Assembly: GCA_038127535.1 (NCBI GenBank)
Contig: JAYPHU010000012.1
Location: forward strand, 29,552 to 93,551
Reading direction: 5' to 3'
Length of the DNA stretch: 64,000 nt
Source of the DNA: JAYPHU01 sp038127535
GTDB lineage: Bacteria > Pseudomonadota > Alphaproteobacteria > Rhodospirillales > UBA2165
Made by a program: the position numbers and the translations under genes. Positions 34,713-43,872 of this stretch are shown here, piece after piece; the stretch's first letter is position 1, and each line of letters begins with the position of its first letter. The notes beneath the pieces were generated by a model that ran no database searches, had not been told where the DNA came from, and worked only from the letters and a program-made list of their open reading frames with translations.

Positions 34713-35196
34713 GAATTCCTCAAACGGTTCGATGGGTTTGGCTCTCTTTACCCGGCCACCGCCGGAGTTCAATCGTGCAGGCAGCTTGGTCAGACAAAAG
34801 CGCTCCCGTGCGGCTAAATTGAGGCAAAATGCCGTCTTCTTGGGTCGATATTTACCGGATTCCCGGATGACTCAAAGAAAATTCAATTTTTGTTTCGCGC
34901 TAAGTCATTGATTCCAAGCGGACTCCGAAAAAAATTGGCGATTTTTCGCAATGAGTGAGCTTCGTCACTGAACAGGACCAGGGTTTGTGAGAAACTACAA
35001 ATTTAGGACCCCTTGAACACCTCTTAAAAATTCCTCCCCCCCGGGAAACGTAAGGGCTCAGGACTGATCATCCGGGGCCAATTTTTTTGTCTGAAGCCTC
35101 TCCGCGCCAAGTGCTTTCCTTACCGCCACGGATCACCTATCGTCTCGCATCTTTCAGCCTCGCCGTTTCCGGTGTACCAAATAAGGACAGACCCGC
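34713..35196. other. Non-coding, relatively AT-rich interval
   Basis: About 480 bases with no convincing gene on either strand. It is more AT-rich than its surroundings (for example 34870-35040, with several A and T runs and a run of C at 35036-35042) and holds the presumed upstream regions of the decayed lipoprotein gene and of the EamA gene. No clear terminator, repeat or RNA structure was found by eye. Confidence 0.5.
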
Positions 35197-36117
35197 TTGG
35201 CCGATCCCGCCCCAATGCCAGCCACCACCGAACTAAGAAGCCGCCAAGGCATGTTGGCCGTTCTCTACGCCATGGGTTTTTCTTTCTTCTTGGGATGGGG
35301 CTGGGTGCTGGTCAAACACGTGTCCACGGAGATGCACGCCCTGGAGGTCACCTTCTGGGGTGCATTCTTCGGTTTCATGGCGTTTATCCCGACCATCCTG
35401 AAGAACGGTATGAAGGTGCTGGGTACCAAGCGCCTGGGCACGCATTTCATCAGGGCCTGCGCCAATAGTTGCGCGATATTAGCCTGGTTTTGGGGCCTGA
35501 CCATGGTGGACCTGGCGGATGCTGCGGCGCTGAATATGCTGGCGCCCCTGTTCATCACCATCGGCGCCATGTTCTTTTTCGGCGAACAAGTTGGGCCCAA
35601 GCGCTGGGCCGCGCTCATCGTCGGCGGTCTGGGCGCCATCGTTGTCGTCCGGCCCGGCTTTCAGGAAATGAATATCGGCATCGCCATGGTTACCACCACG
35701 GCCATTTTCAGCGCCATCCAACGGTTGATCTCCAAATCCCTGTCCGGGACCGAATCGTCGACCACCAGCGTGATCTATCTGATGTTCTTCATGATCCCGG
35801 TGACCCTGCTGGCGGCGTCCTTCGTCTGGACTTGGCCGACCTGGGAACAGCTAGGCATCTTGGCCGTGCTGGGCATGCTGTTGAGCGCCGGGCACTTTTC
35901 CTGGATGAAAGCGCTGACCTATGCGGATATCAGCGCGGTCGAGCCAGTGAACTTTACCCGCATCCTGTTTGCGGCGGTCTTAGGGTTCTATTTCTTCAAC
36001 GAGGTGCCGACCATCTTCACCTGGATCGGCGGGATTATGATCGTCGGCTCCACCACCTATATCGCACGCCGCGAGGCCGCCATCCGGTCGGGACGTATCC
36101 CGCCCGAGGCTGGTTAA
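35197..36117 (+). CDS. DMT superfamily (EamA) transporter
   Basis: A 306-residue, ten-helix protein of the EamA family (IGAMFFFGEQVGPKRWAALI at the end of repeat one, VLGFYFFNEVPTIFTWIGGI at the end of repeat two). The start is uncertain: TTG 35197 has AGGA 9 bases upstream, and ATG 35215 is an alternative that removes six residues. The C-terminal RREAAIRSGRIPPEAG is cytoplasmic. Likely a metabolite exporter. It converges on the hydroxyacid dehydrogenase gene with 3 bases between stops. Confidence 0.87.
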   Translation: MADPAPMPATTELRSRQGMLAVLYAMGFSFFLGWGWVLVKHVSTEMHALEVTFWGAFFGFMAFIPTILKNGMKVLGTKRLGTHFIRACANSCAILAWFWGLTMVDLADAAALNMLAPLFITIGAMFFFGEQVGPKRWAALIVGGLGAIVVVRPGFQEMNIGIAMVTTTAIFSAIQRLISKSLSGTESSTTSVIYLMFFMIPVTLLAASFVWTWPTWEQLGILAVLGMLLSAGHFSWMKALTYADISAVEPVNFTRILFAAVLGFYFFNEVPTIFTWIGGIMIVGSTTYIARREAAIRSGRIPPEAG

Positions 36118-36120
36118 CCG

Positions 36121-37056
36121 CTACACCCTATTCTTCATCTCGTCGAACCGTCCCTCGAGGAACGCCGCGAGATTGTGCTCAATCGTGGGCAGGGCGAGAT
36201 CCGCGTAAGCCGTGGTCATGCCGCCCATGTGCGGCGTGAGGATCACATTGGGCAACTCCCAAAGAGCTGAGTCCCGGGGCAAGGGCTCTTCATCAAAGAC
36301 ATCCAGGGCCGCGCCGGCGATGCCGCCGGATGTCAGCGCGTCGATGATCGCCTGATCGTCCGCCACCTTGCCCCGCGCAAGATTGATCAGGATCGATGAC
36401 GGCTTCATGGCCGCCAGCACCTCGGCGTTCACCATATAATGGTTTTCGGGCGTGTACGGCGCCAGCAGCAGCAGGTAATCCACATCAGCGACGGCGTCCA
36501 GAACCTCCGCCCGCGCATATATCCGATCAAAGTTAAGGATGTCGCGGGGCGTGTTGGAAATACCGATGACGTTCATATCGAACGCCTTGGCCCGCGCCGC
36601 CACCGTCTCGGCGATCAGGCCGACTCCCCAGATGCCCAGGGTTCGGCCGCCCAGGATCGGGCCGGGCCAGCGTTCCCATTTCTTGGCTTTTTGGTTATCT
36701 AGGATGCGCGGCAGGCCCCGGTTGAAGGCCAGCATCATCATGATGGTCATTTCCGCCATTTGCGGCCCATGCATCCCTCGCATGGATGACAGCAGCAGGT
36801 CCTTCGACAGCCCGTCCCGGTCGGCGAACCCGTCCACCCCGGTGCCCAGCGCCTGGATGAATTTCAGGTTGGTGTTTTTCTCGTAGGGCTCCTCGAACAA
36901 GATGGGCCCGAAGCCGATCAGCACATCGCACTCATAAAGTCCCTCACCCAGATTGCTTTTGTCGACGCCTGTGGTGAAGGTGACATTCGGGAATTGGGGT
37001 ACAAGCCGATCCCGGTACTGATCTGCGTTAAACGCCAAAATGTGCACGTGTGTCAT
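36121..37056 (-). CDS. D-isomer-specific 2-hydroxyacid dehydrogenase
   Basis: A 311-residue NAD(P)-dependent oxidoreductase from ATG 37056 (GGGGAG upstream). The Rossmann motif LGIWGVGLIAETVAARAKAF is present, with Ala where the third Gly or Ile-Gly pair usually stands. Catalytic residues are Arg in NLARGKV, Glu in DVFDEEPLP and His in LTPHMGG. It would reduce or oxidise 2-keto/2-hydroxy acids. It is divergent from the DUF1330 gene and resembles, at family level only, the enzyme at 40342. Confidence 0.88.
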   Translation of the reverse strand: MTHVHILAFNADQYRDRLVPQFPNVTFTTGVDKSNLGEGLYECDVLIGFGPILFEEPYEKNTNLKFIQALGTGVDGFADRDGLSKDLLLSSMRGMHGPQMAEMTIMMMLAFNRGLPRILDNQKAKKWERWPGPILGGRTLGIWGVGLIAETVAARAKAFDMNVIGISNTPRDILNFDRIYARAEVLDAVADVDYLLLLAPYTPENHYMVNAEVLAAMKPSSILINLARGKVADDQAIIDALTSGGIAGAALDVFDEEPLPRDSALWELPNVILTPHMGGMTTAYADLALPTIEHNLAAFLEGRFDEMKNRV

Positions 37057-37149
37057 GGGCTCCCCGATCAGGCGGTGATTGCCGCCTCCGTATTTCTCGG
37101 CATAATCACCCTGGCGCATCCGCCAATCAAACATAAAGGGGAGGAAAGC

Positions 37150-37443
37150 ATGACAGCCTATCTGATCGCTAATGTGTCCGTGAACGACCCGGACGGGTTC
37201 GCCGCCTACCGGGAAAAGGTCAGCCCGCTAATCGAACAATATGGCGGACGTTATATTGTGCGCGGCGGCGAGATCGAACATGTCGAGGGAGAGATGGACG
37301 TGGCCCGCCTGGTGATCGTGGAATTCGAGGACATGGACGCGCTCAGAAAGTTCTATTTCAGCGACGACTATAAACCGATAAAAGCCATGCGGTTCGCGTC
37401 GGCAGACTCGACGGCCATGCTAGTTGAAGGCTACGCAGGCTAG
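37150..37443 (+). CDS. DUF1330 domain protein
   Basis: A 97-residue protein from ATG 37150 (GGGGAGG upstream). It has the DUF1330 pattern AYLIANVSVNDPDGFAAYRE, GGRYIVRGGEIE and VIVEFEDMDALRKFYFSDDY, a ferredoxin-like alpha+beta dimeric barrel fold. Function of the family is unknown. It is 11 bases upstream of the aminotransferase gene, probably an operon. Confidence 0.9.
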   Translation: MTAYLIANVSVNDPDGFAAYREKVSPLIEQYGGRYIVRGGEIEHVEGEMDVARLVIVEFEDMDALRKFYFSDDYKPIKAMRFASADSTAMLVEGYAG

Positions 37444-37454
37444 AGTTAAAACAC

Positions 37455-38636
37455 ATGCCGGAACGTCGATTACCCGCTGGCCGGGCCAACGTGTTTCAGG
37501 TGGTCCGGCAGAAACGCCAAGAAGCCCAAGCCCAAGGCATGACTCTGTTGGACCTCTCCATCGGGGAGCCCAAGGGCCCAGCCCTCAAAAGCGCGCGCGA
37601 AGCGGCGGCGGCCGCCGTCATGAGCGAGGCCGAGGCCATGCACGCCTATCAGTACAATCTGGATACGGCCGTGCCGGATTTCTCCAAGCGCTTTGTCACC
37701 GCCCATTTGGGACGGGAGGTCGCCGGTAATGATATCGCCTACCTGCCCATCGCCGGGATCAAGCCGATCCTGGGATTGTTGCCGCTGGCCTGCGGCTGCG
37801 CCACGGACCGGGTCGGCGTGGCGACGATGACCGCGCCGGGCTATCCCATTCCGGCGGACTGGTGCGCCTATCATCCCCACGCGGAACACCAGCCCCTGCC
37901 CTTGAACGTGGAGAACCAGTTCCTGTTCGCACCAAACGAAATCCCCGCGGGCACGGACCTGATCATGACAAACTACCCGCACAACCCATCGGGTCAGGTG
38001 GCGAACGAGGCTTGGATGCGGGCGCTGTGTGAACATTGTCAAGCGAACGGCATCCGGCTGGTTAACGACGCGGCCTATATCTGCCTCAGCCATACCGGCG
38101 ACAACACCAGCCTCGCGGAAGTGGCGGGCGATTACCCCGATCTCTCCTGGGCGGAGGCGTTCACGGCGGCCAAGCTGATCGGCAACGGTACCGGCTGGCA
38201 TGTGGGCGCGATGGTCGGCAGCGCCGATTTTATTGCCGATCTGGGCGAGGTGAAGGGCAAGACCGACGCCGGCTATGTGCCGGCCATGGCGGCCGGCGTG
38301 ATCGAGGCTCTAGAAAATGACCAGGACGGCATCGACCTATACCGCAAAATGTATGATGAGCGCCTAACCATCCTGATTGATCTCTTAGCCGGCCACGGCA
38401 TGCGCCTGGCGCTCGAGCCTCGGGCTGGGTTTTATACCTTGTGGCAATCGCCGCCCCGGGCCTTCGGCCGGAAGATGGAGACAGCCATGGACTTTAACAT
38501 GACGATGATCGAGGAAACCGGCGTGGTCGGCGTGCATTTCGGCGCCTATCTACGCTACGCGGTCTGCGCCGACGTCTACAAAATGATCGACGGGCTCAAC
38601 GCCGCTTTCGAAAAGGCCGCCGTCGGGTATGACTAA
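37455..38636 (+). CDS. Class I/II PLP-dependent aminotransferase
   Basis: A 393-residue fold-type I enzyme. The block TNYPHNPSGQ is the usual substrate and cofactor Asn region, and the likely PLP Lys is in EAFTAAKLIGNGTGW. Where most relatives have a W/L-R-x-G after the Lys, this protein has WHVG, so substrate carboxylate recognition may differ. Overall it resembles N-succinyldiaminopimelate or LL-diaminopimelate aminotransferase-like proteins, but the reaction cannot be assigned. Confidence 0.85.
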   Translation: MPERRLPAGRANVFQVVRQKRQEAQAQGMTLLDLSIGEPKGPALKSAREAAAAAVMSEAEAMHAYQYNLDTAVPDFSKRFVTAHLGREVAGNDIAYLPIAGIKPILGLLPLACGCATDRVGVATMTAPGYPIPADWCAYHPHAEHQPLPLNVENQFLFAPNEIPAGTDLIMTNYPHNPSGQVANEAWMRALCEHCQANGIRLVNDAAYICLSHTGDNTSLAEVAGDYPDLSWAEAFTAAKLIGNGTGWHVGAMVGSADFIADLGEVKGKTDAGYVPAMAAGVIEALENDQDGIDLYRKMYDERLTILIDLLAGHGMRLALEPRAGFYTLWQSPPRAFGRKMETAMDFNMTMIEETGVVGVHFGAYLRYAVCADVYKMIDGLNAAFEKAAVGYD

Positions 38637-38647
38637 GAAAAAACTCT

Positions 38648-38980
38648 CTAGATCGCGTTGATCTTGGCGGCGAGAATGAAGTCGTTCTCGTGCAGGCCGT
38701 TGATCTTGTGGGTGTAGATGGTAATCCCCGCATAGCCCCAGCCGAATTCGATATCCGGATGGTGTCCCTCTTCCTCGGCGATCGCACCGGCCTTGTTCAC
38801 GAAATCCAACGACGCCTGAAAATCATCGAACTCGAACCGGCGGTGCAGATGGTGGGCGCCGTCCTGAAGTTCCCAGCCCGGCGTCTGGGCGAGGAAAGCG
38901 CCAGCCTCATCTTCGGTTAGGGGCGGAATGCCCCCTTGGCAAGGCACACAGGTCTTGGCCGTCAGCGCATCAGTCATCAT
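38648..38980 (-). CDS. phhB: 4a-hydroxytetrahydrobiopterin dehydratase (pterin-4a-carbinolamine dehydratase)
   Basis: A 110-residue protein with the active-site region EEEGHHPDIEFGWGYAGI and the downstream HKINGLHENDF, the His-His-Pro and His that define the PCD/DCoH family. It recycles the pterin cofactor of aromatic amino acid hydroxylases, though many bacteria carry it without one; no such hydroxylase is in the window. Two Cys (CVPC) near residues 11-14 are an N-terminal feature shared by many bacterial members. Confidence 0.93.
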   Translation of the reverse strand: MMTDALTAKTCVPCQGGIPPLTEDEAGAFLAQTPGWELQDGAHHLHRRFEFDDFQASLDFVNKAGAIAEEEGHHPDIEFGWGYAGITIYTHKINGLHENDFILAAKINAI

Positions 38981-39122
38981 CTTCTCCTCTCTTCGGCCAC
39001 TCCACTATCAATACCCTCTCCAGTCAAGGGGCCAAAACGGGGCGTGAACAGCGCGGCCAGATTGATTAAGCTGGCCCGACAAACGACAACAACCAGGGAC
39101 GGGATGCATTCCCGAGAAACAT

Positions 39123-40328
39123 ATGAGCGACGCTTTTATCTGTGATGCCATCCGCACGCCCATCGGCCGCTACGGCGGGGCTTTATCGAAAGTCCGGGCC
39201 GATGACCTAGCCGCCATCCCCATGGTCAGCCTGAAGGAGCGCAACCCAGACGTGGACTGGGATCAGACCGACGACGTGATCTACGGCTGCGTCAATCAGG
39301 CCGGCGAAGACAACCGCAACGTGGCGCGCATGGCGCTATTGCTGGCGGGCCTGCCGGAAAGCGCGCCCGGCGTCACGGTGAACCGGCTCTGCGCCTCGGG
39401 CATGCATGCGGTGGGCAGCGCCGCCCAGGCGATCCGCACCGGCGAGGCCGATCTGATGATCGCCGGCGGCGTGGAAAGCATGTCACGCTCTCCTTTCGTG
39501 ATGCCGAAGGCCGATGCGGCCTTTTCCCGTAACGCGGAGATCTATGACACCACCATCGGCTGGCGCTTCCCCAACGCCAAAATGAAGCAGCTCTACGGCA
39601 CCGACTCGATGGGCGAAACGGCGGAGAACGTGGCCGAGGATCACAAGATCAACCGAGAAGACCAGGACGCCTTTGCCGTCCGCAGCCAGGCGAAGACCGA
39701 GGCTGCGCAAGCCGACGGCCGTCTGGCCGAGGAAATTGTGTCCGTCAGCATTCCACAACGTAAGGGCGACGACATCGTGGTGGACACGGACGAACACCCG
39801 CGCACCGGCACTAGCCTGGCAGATCTGGCCAAGCTGCGCGCCGCCTTCCGGGACGGGGGCACGGTGACCGCCGGCAATTCCTCCGGCGTCAATGACGGGG
39901 CCTGCGCGCTGATCCTGGCCTCCGAGGACGGCGTGAAGCGCCATGGTCTCACTCCGCAGGCGAGGGTTCTGGGCATGGCCAGCGCTGGGGTGCCGCCACG
40001 GGTCATGGGCATCGGCCCGGTGCCGGCGGCGGAAAAACTGTTCGGACGACTGAGTCTCACCACGGACGATCTGGATATCATCGAGCTCAATGAGGCTTTT
40101 GCCTCTCAGTCCCTCGCTGTTCTGCGCGGCCTCAACATCGCCGATGATGATGAGCGGGTGAACCCGCAAGGGGGCGCGATTGCGCTCGGCCATCCGCTGG
40201 GCGCCAGCGGTGCGCGGCTGATCGCCACGGCCCTGTATCAGTTGCAGCGGGGCGGCGGGACTAAAGCGCTCTGCACCATGTGCGTCGGCGTCGGCCAGGG
40301 TGCGGCGGTGGTGATCGAGAAAGTCTGA
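39123..40328 (+). CDS. pcaF: Acetyl-CoA acyltransferase, 3-oxoadipyl-CoA thiolase type
   Basis: A 401-residue thiolase. Catalytic residues are Cys in NRLCASGMHAVG, His in GGAIALGHPLGASG and Cys in ALCTMCVGVGQG. The N-terminal block VIYGCVNQAGEDNRNVARMA is characteristic of PcaF/PaaJ-type enzymes that split 3-oxoadipyl-CoA into succinyl-CoA and acetyl-CoA in aromatic breakdown. No other paa or pca gene is in the window, so a broader thiolase role is possible. The next gene starts 13 bases after its stop. Confidence 0.88.
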   Translation: MSDAFICDAIRTPIGRYGGALSKVRADDLAAIPMVSLKERNPDVDWDQTDDVIYGCVNQAGEDNRNVARMALLLAGLPESAPGVTVNRLCASGMHAVGSAAQAIRTGEADLMIAGGVESMSRSPFVMPKADAAFSRNAEIYDTTIGWRFPNAKMKQLYGTDSMGETAENVAEDHKINREDQDAFAVRSQAKTEAAQADGRLAEEIVSVSIPQRKGDDIVVDTDEHPRTGTSLADLAKLRAAFRDGGTVTAGNSSGVNDGACALILASEDGVKRHGLTPQARVLGMASAGVPPRVMGIGPVPAAEKLFGRLSLTTDDLDIIELNEAFASQSLAVLRGLNIADDDERVNPQGGAIALGHPLGASGARLIATALYQLQRGGGTKALCTMCVGVGQGAAVVIEKV

Positions 40329-40341
40329 GCCGGGTCCGGAG

Positions 40342-41283
40342 ATGGCCAAACCCCACGTCCTTATCAACGCGCCGATCACCGACGAGAACCGGCAACGGCT
40401 GAGCCCAGACTATGAACTGCACTTCATCGAAGAGGCCCCGGACCGGGATGCCTTTCTGTGTGAGGTCGGCGGCGATATTCAGGCTATCATCACCGACGGG
40501 CCCAGAGATATCGACAAGGCGTTGATGGACCGACTGCCGAAACTGGCGCTGATTGCCGGCATGGCCGTCGGCGTCAACCGGTTTGATCTGGCCGAGGCGG
40601 AAAAGCGCGGCATCACCATCACCAATGCCAGCGGCACCAACGCTGCGAGCTGCGCAGACCTAGCCATGGGGCTGCTACTCTCCGTCGTCCGCAAGATTCT
40701 GCCTAATGACAAACTGATGCGCTATGCGGGCGGGGACGAGAACGGGCCCAAGATTTTCTCCGACACCATCACCGGTAAATGCGTCGGCATCCTGGGTCTG
40801 GGGGCCATCGGCGGCGCGTTTGCCACGCGGGCGGCGGCCTTTGATATGGAGATCGCCTATCACAACCGCCGGCAAAAAAATGTGCCTTACGCTTATTACC
40901 CGGATGTTCCGTCCCTGGCGGCCAATGTCCGCCATCTGATGGTGAGCTGCCCCGGCGGCGAGGAAACCCATCATCTGGTCAACGCCGAAGTCTTGGACGC
41001 CCTGGGACCCGACGGCGTACTGATCAACATCGCCCGGGGCTCCGTCGTCGATACGGCGGCGCTGGTGACCGCGTTGGAAGCGGGAACCATCGCCGGCGCG
41101 GGTCTGGATGTGGTGGAAGGCGACGAGGCCGATCTACAGGCACTCTGCAGGATGGACAGTGTGGTCATGACGCCGCATCTGGCGGGCAACACGTTTGAGG
41201 CGGAGCAGGCCCGAAATGAGCTGGTCGCCGATATCCTGGACGATTTTTTCTCCGGCCGGCCGGTGGCCAACAAAATTCTGTGA
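40342..41283 (+). CDS. 2-hydroxyacid dehydrogenase
   Basis: A 313-residue D-isomer-specific dehydrogenase. The NAD(P) motif VGILGLGAIGGAFATRAAAF is complete; a downstream HNRRQK suggests NADPH preference (basic residues after the second strand). Catalytic Arg (NIARGSVVD), Glu (VVEGDEA, modified) and His (TPHLAGNT) are seen. Members include hydroxypyruvate/glyoxylate reductases. It follows the thiolase gene closely and is not a close copy of the dehydrogenase at 36121. Confidence 0.87.
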   Translation: MAKPHVLINAPITDENRQRLSPDYELHFIEEAPDRDAFLCEVGGDIQAIITDGPRDIDKALMDRLPKLALIAGMAVGVNRFDLAEAEKRGITITNASGTNAASCADLAMGLLLSVVRKILPNDKLMRYAGGDENGPKIFSDTITGKCVGILGLGAIGGAFATRAAAFDMEIAYHNRRQKNVPYAYYPDVPSLAANVRHLMVSCPGGEETHHLVNAEVLDALGPDGVLINIARGSVVDTAALVTALEAGTIAGAGLDVVEGDEADLQALCRMDSVVMTPHLAGNTFEAEQARNELVADILDDFFSGRPVANKIL

Positions 41284-41473
41284 CCCGCTAAATTTGTCCC
41301 CGCCGACGGCTTGACCCTCCGTGGCTTTTATCCCACTCTCCCTCCAATCGCCGGCCGCTAGAATGCTGGCCAAATGGGAGACGCAAGAGACAGATCAGGG
41401 ACCGTATGACCATCGATCCGGGGCATCACCGCGCTAACTTCAATAACACCTTATGTATGGGAGGCACGCTCGC

Positions 41474-42769
41474 ATGAGCGCCAAATTCGCTATTGTCGGA
41501 GCAGGACCGGCCGGCATGTACGCCGCCGACGCCCTGTTGAAAGGCTTCGAGGACTGCAACATCGACGTGTTCGAGAAGTACCCCGCGCCCTTTGGCCTGA
41601 TCCGCTACGGCGTCGCTCCGGACCACTACAAAACCCGCAACACGTCGCGCCAATTCGCCCGCACCTTGGACGAGGATCAAGTCGGCTATTACGGCAATGT
41701 GGATATCGGCACGGACATCACCATGGACGAGCTGAAAGCCAATTATGACGGCGTGGTGCTGGCCATGGGCGCCTACAACGACCGCAAGCTGGGCATCCCC
41801 GGCGAAGACCTGCCGGGCGTCTATGGCGCCTGCGCCTTCGTCGGCTGGTACAACGGCCATCCGGAATTCCGCGATCTCGACCCGCTCTTGGATCGTGGCG
41901 GCGTGTCGGTGATCGGCATCGGCAACGTAGCCTTGGATGTCTGCCGGGTGCTGGCCAAGACCCGCGCCGAGATGGTGAGCTCCGACATTTGCGCCCATGC
42001 GCTGGATGCCATCGAGGCCGCGCCCATTACCGATCTGCATATGTTCGGCCGTCGCGGCCCGATTGAGGCCGGTTTTACGCCGAAGGAGCTAGGCGAGATT
42101 CGCGATCTGGAACGCTGCGCCGCCATCGTCGATCCCGCACAGTTGCCGGACGAGGTGACCAGCGACTTCGAAGGCCGCACCGCCGGCATCAAGGAAAAGA
42201 ACCTGAGCCACCTGCATGAATTGGCCGGCCAGAGCAAGCCGGAGAAGCCGGTAAAGATGAACCTCACCTTCTTTGCCTCCCCCGTGGAAATCCTGGGCGG
42301 CGACCGAGTCGAAGCCCTGCGGTTGGAGAAGACCGAGGTCGTGGACGGTCGCGCCATGGCCACCGGGGAAACCTTCGATGTGGACTGCGGCGCCGTGGTC
42401 ACCGCCATCGGCTATCACACACTACCGCCGGAAGGCGTGCCGCTAAACGGCGGTACCGTCGCCAACACCAACGGCCATGTGGAAGACAATGTCTATGTGG
42501 TCGGCTGGGCCAAGCGCGGCCCTAGCGGCACCATCCCCACCAACGGACCCGATTCACGGGACGTGGTCGATGTGATGATCAAGGATGTCTCCGACGGCGG
42601 AAAAGCCGGCGGGGAAGCCATCGACGCCCTTATTGCCGAGCGCAACGTGCGCCGGATCAATTTCGACGAATGGAAAATCATCGGCGATGCGGAAACCGAC
42701 CGCGCACCGGAAGGTCATCCCCGCGAACGCTTCACCCGAGTCGATGAGATGCTGGCGTTGCTGGGGTAG
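41474..42769 (+). CDS. Adrenodoxin reductase-type ferredoxin-NADP+ reductase (FprA-like)
   Basis: A 431-residue flavoenzyme from ATG 41474 (GGGAGG upstream). It has KFAIVGAGPAGMYAADAL, the FEKYPAPFGLIRYGVAPDH block and the NADP-binding VIGIGNVALDV, ending with VVGWAKRGPSGTIPTN. These are diagnostic of the mitochondrial adrenodoxin reductase/FprA family, which moves electrons between NADPH and ferredoxin. One typical residue change is the N-V-A of the NADP motif. Its partner ferredoxin is not in the window. Confidence 0.93.
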   Translation: MSAKFAIVGAGPAGMYAADALLKGFEDCNIDVFEKYPAPFGLIRYGVAPDHYKTRNTSRQFARTLDEDQVGYYGNVDIGTDITMDELKANYDGVVLAMGAYNDRKLGIPGEDLPGVYGACAFVGWYNGHPEFRDLDPLLDRGGVSVIGIGNVALDVCRVLAKTRAEMVSSDICAHALDAIEAAPITDLHMFGRRGPIEAGFTPKELGEIRDLERCAAIVDPAQLPDEVTSDFEGRTAGIKEKNLSHLHELAGQSKPEKPVKMNLTFFASPVEILGGDRVEALRLEKTEVVDGRAMATGETFDVDCGAVVTAIGYHTLPPEGVPLNGGTVANTNGHVEDNVYVVGWAKRGPSGTIPTNGPDSRDVVDVMIKDVSDGGKAGGEAIDALIAERNVRRINFDEWKIIGDAETDRAPEGHPRERFTRVDEMLALLG

Positions 42770-42811
42770 GGTTTTTTCCAAAAATACCAATATGCACCCG
42801 TAATGCGCGAG

Positions 42812-42934
42812 CCTGCCTGCGCGAAGCAGTAGCTTCGCTTCGGCGGAGGCAGGTTGGGTCCAATGCTAATTGGACCCAATTCTCGGGTATCTCGTTGCGG
42901 CAGATCCCCGATAACCGCCTCGCGAGTCGGGGAT
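42812..42934. repeat. Three consecutive hairpins between FprA-like and prmA genes
   Basis: Convergent intergenic region with three stems in a row. First, CCTGCCT (42812-42818) with AGGCAGG (42847-42853) enclosing a second stem GCGAAGC-AGTA-GCTTCGC (42821-42838). Second, an 11-bp perfect stem TTGGGTCCAAT (42854-42864) with its complement (42869-42879) and loop GCTA. Third, ATCCCCGA (42904-42911) with TCGGGGAT (42927-42934). There is no long T-run, so these are less like simple terminators and more like a mobile palindromic repeat or a processed RNA. Confidence 0.6.
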
Positions 42935-42977
42935 GATGCAATAACGGCAAAATAAGTGATACGACGAAGATTGCACC

Positions 42978-43856
42978 CTAACACCGTTTGCCGATCATCA
43001 AAGTGGTCCAGCCGTCCACTCGGATGCGCTGCTTAAGGTGCAGGCCCTGCACCCGGTGCGCCGAAAAAACCCGCATCTCATCCTGCTGTAACAGCCCGGC
43101 CAGGATCGCCGTGCCGCCGGGGGCCAAATGCCGCACCAGGTCCTTGGCCATGCGGGTCAGCGGCCGGGCCAGGATGTTGGCCATGATCAGATCGAACTGG
43201 CGGGCATAGACCAGCGAGTGCCGGTAACCGCGACCCGTTCCGCAAAAGACAAGCCCGCCCTCCCCGTTCACCCGGACGTTATCCTTGGCTGTCGCCACCG
43301 CTTTGGCGTCGATATCCACGGCGGCCACCGGGATGCGCCAGCGCTTGGCAATTGCGAGCGCCAGGATGCCCGAACCGCAGCCCATGTCCAGCGCATGACG
43401 GGGCCGGGCATTATTCAAGCTATCCAACGCAAGCAGACATCCCATGGTGGAGCCGTGCTGGCCGGACCCGAAGGCCGCACCGGCCGGCACTTCCATGGAA
43501 ATGCGCCCATGGGGGATATCTTCTTCGAACTCAGCCCCATGAATAAAAAACCGGCCCGCGTCCAACGGCGGAAACTGCCTCAGGTTCTCGACCACCCAGT
43601 CGACCACGGGGATGCGCGCATGATCAATGTCCGGGACTTGGGTGTCCGTCGCCTCGGCCGTGGCCTTGACCGCGATCTCCACCCGTTCACGGTCGGGCGG
43701 GCCTTCGGCAAAGCCGGTGACCTGCACAAAGGGCGTCTCCGGCCGGGCCGACCAGGAAACCGAATCGCAATGAGGCTCGATCACGGTGGCGAACACGTCC
43801 GCCTGATCTCTCGGCACGGAAAGGGTGATGCGGTAGAGATGCTCGGTGGCGGGCAT
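42978..43856 (-). CDS. prmA: Ribosomal protein L11 methyltransferase
   Basis: A 292-residue methyltransferase. The S-adenosylmethionine motif ALDMGCGSGILALAIAK and the following AAVDIDAKAVATA and DLIMANILARPL are typical of PrmA; the N-terminal substrate-recognition domain occupies about residues 1-115, with a flexible linker (FGSGQHGSTMGCLLAL). It trimethylates Lys and the N-terminus of ribosomal protein L11. The uvrD gene is immediately upstream on the same strand. Confidence 0.9.
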   Translation of the reverse strand: MPATEHLYRITLSVPRDQADVFATVIEPHCDSVSWSARPETPFVQVTGFAEGPPDRERVEIAVKATAEATDTQVPDIDHARIPVVDWVVENLRQFPPLDAGRFFIHGAEFEEDIPHGRISMEVPAGAAFGSGQHGSTMGCLLALDSLNNARPRHALDMGCGSGILALAIAKRWRIPVAAVDIDAKAVATAKDNVRVNGEGGLVFCGTGRGYRHSLVYARQFDLIMANILARPLTRMAKDLVRHLAPGGTAILAGLLQQDEMRVFSAHRVQGLHLKQRIRVDGWTTLMIGKRC

Positions 43857-43872
43857 ACTTGTCAGCCAACGA

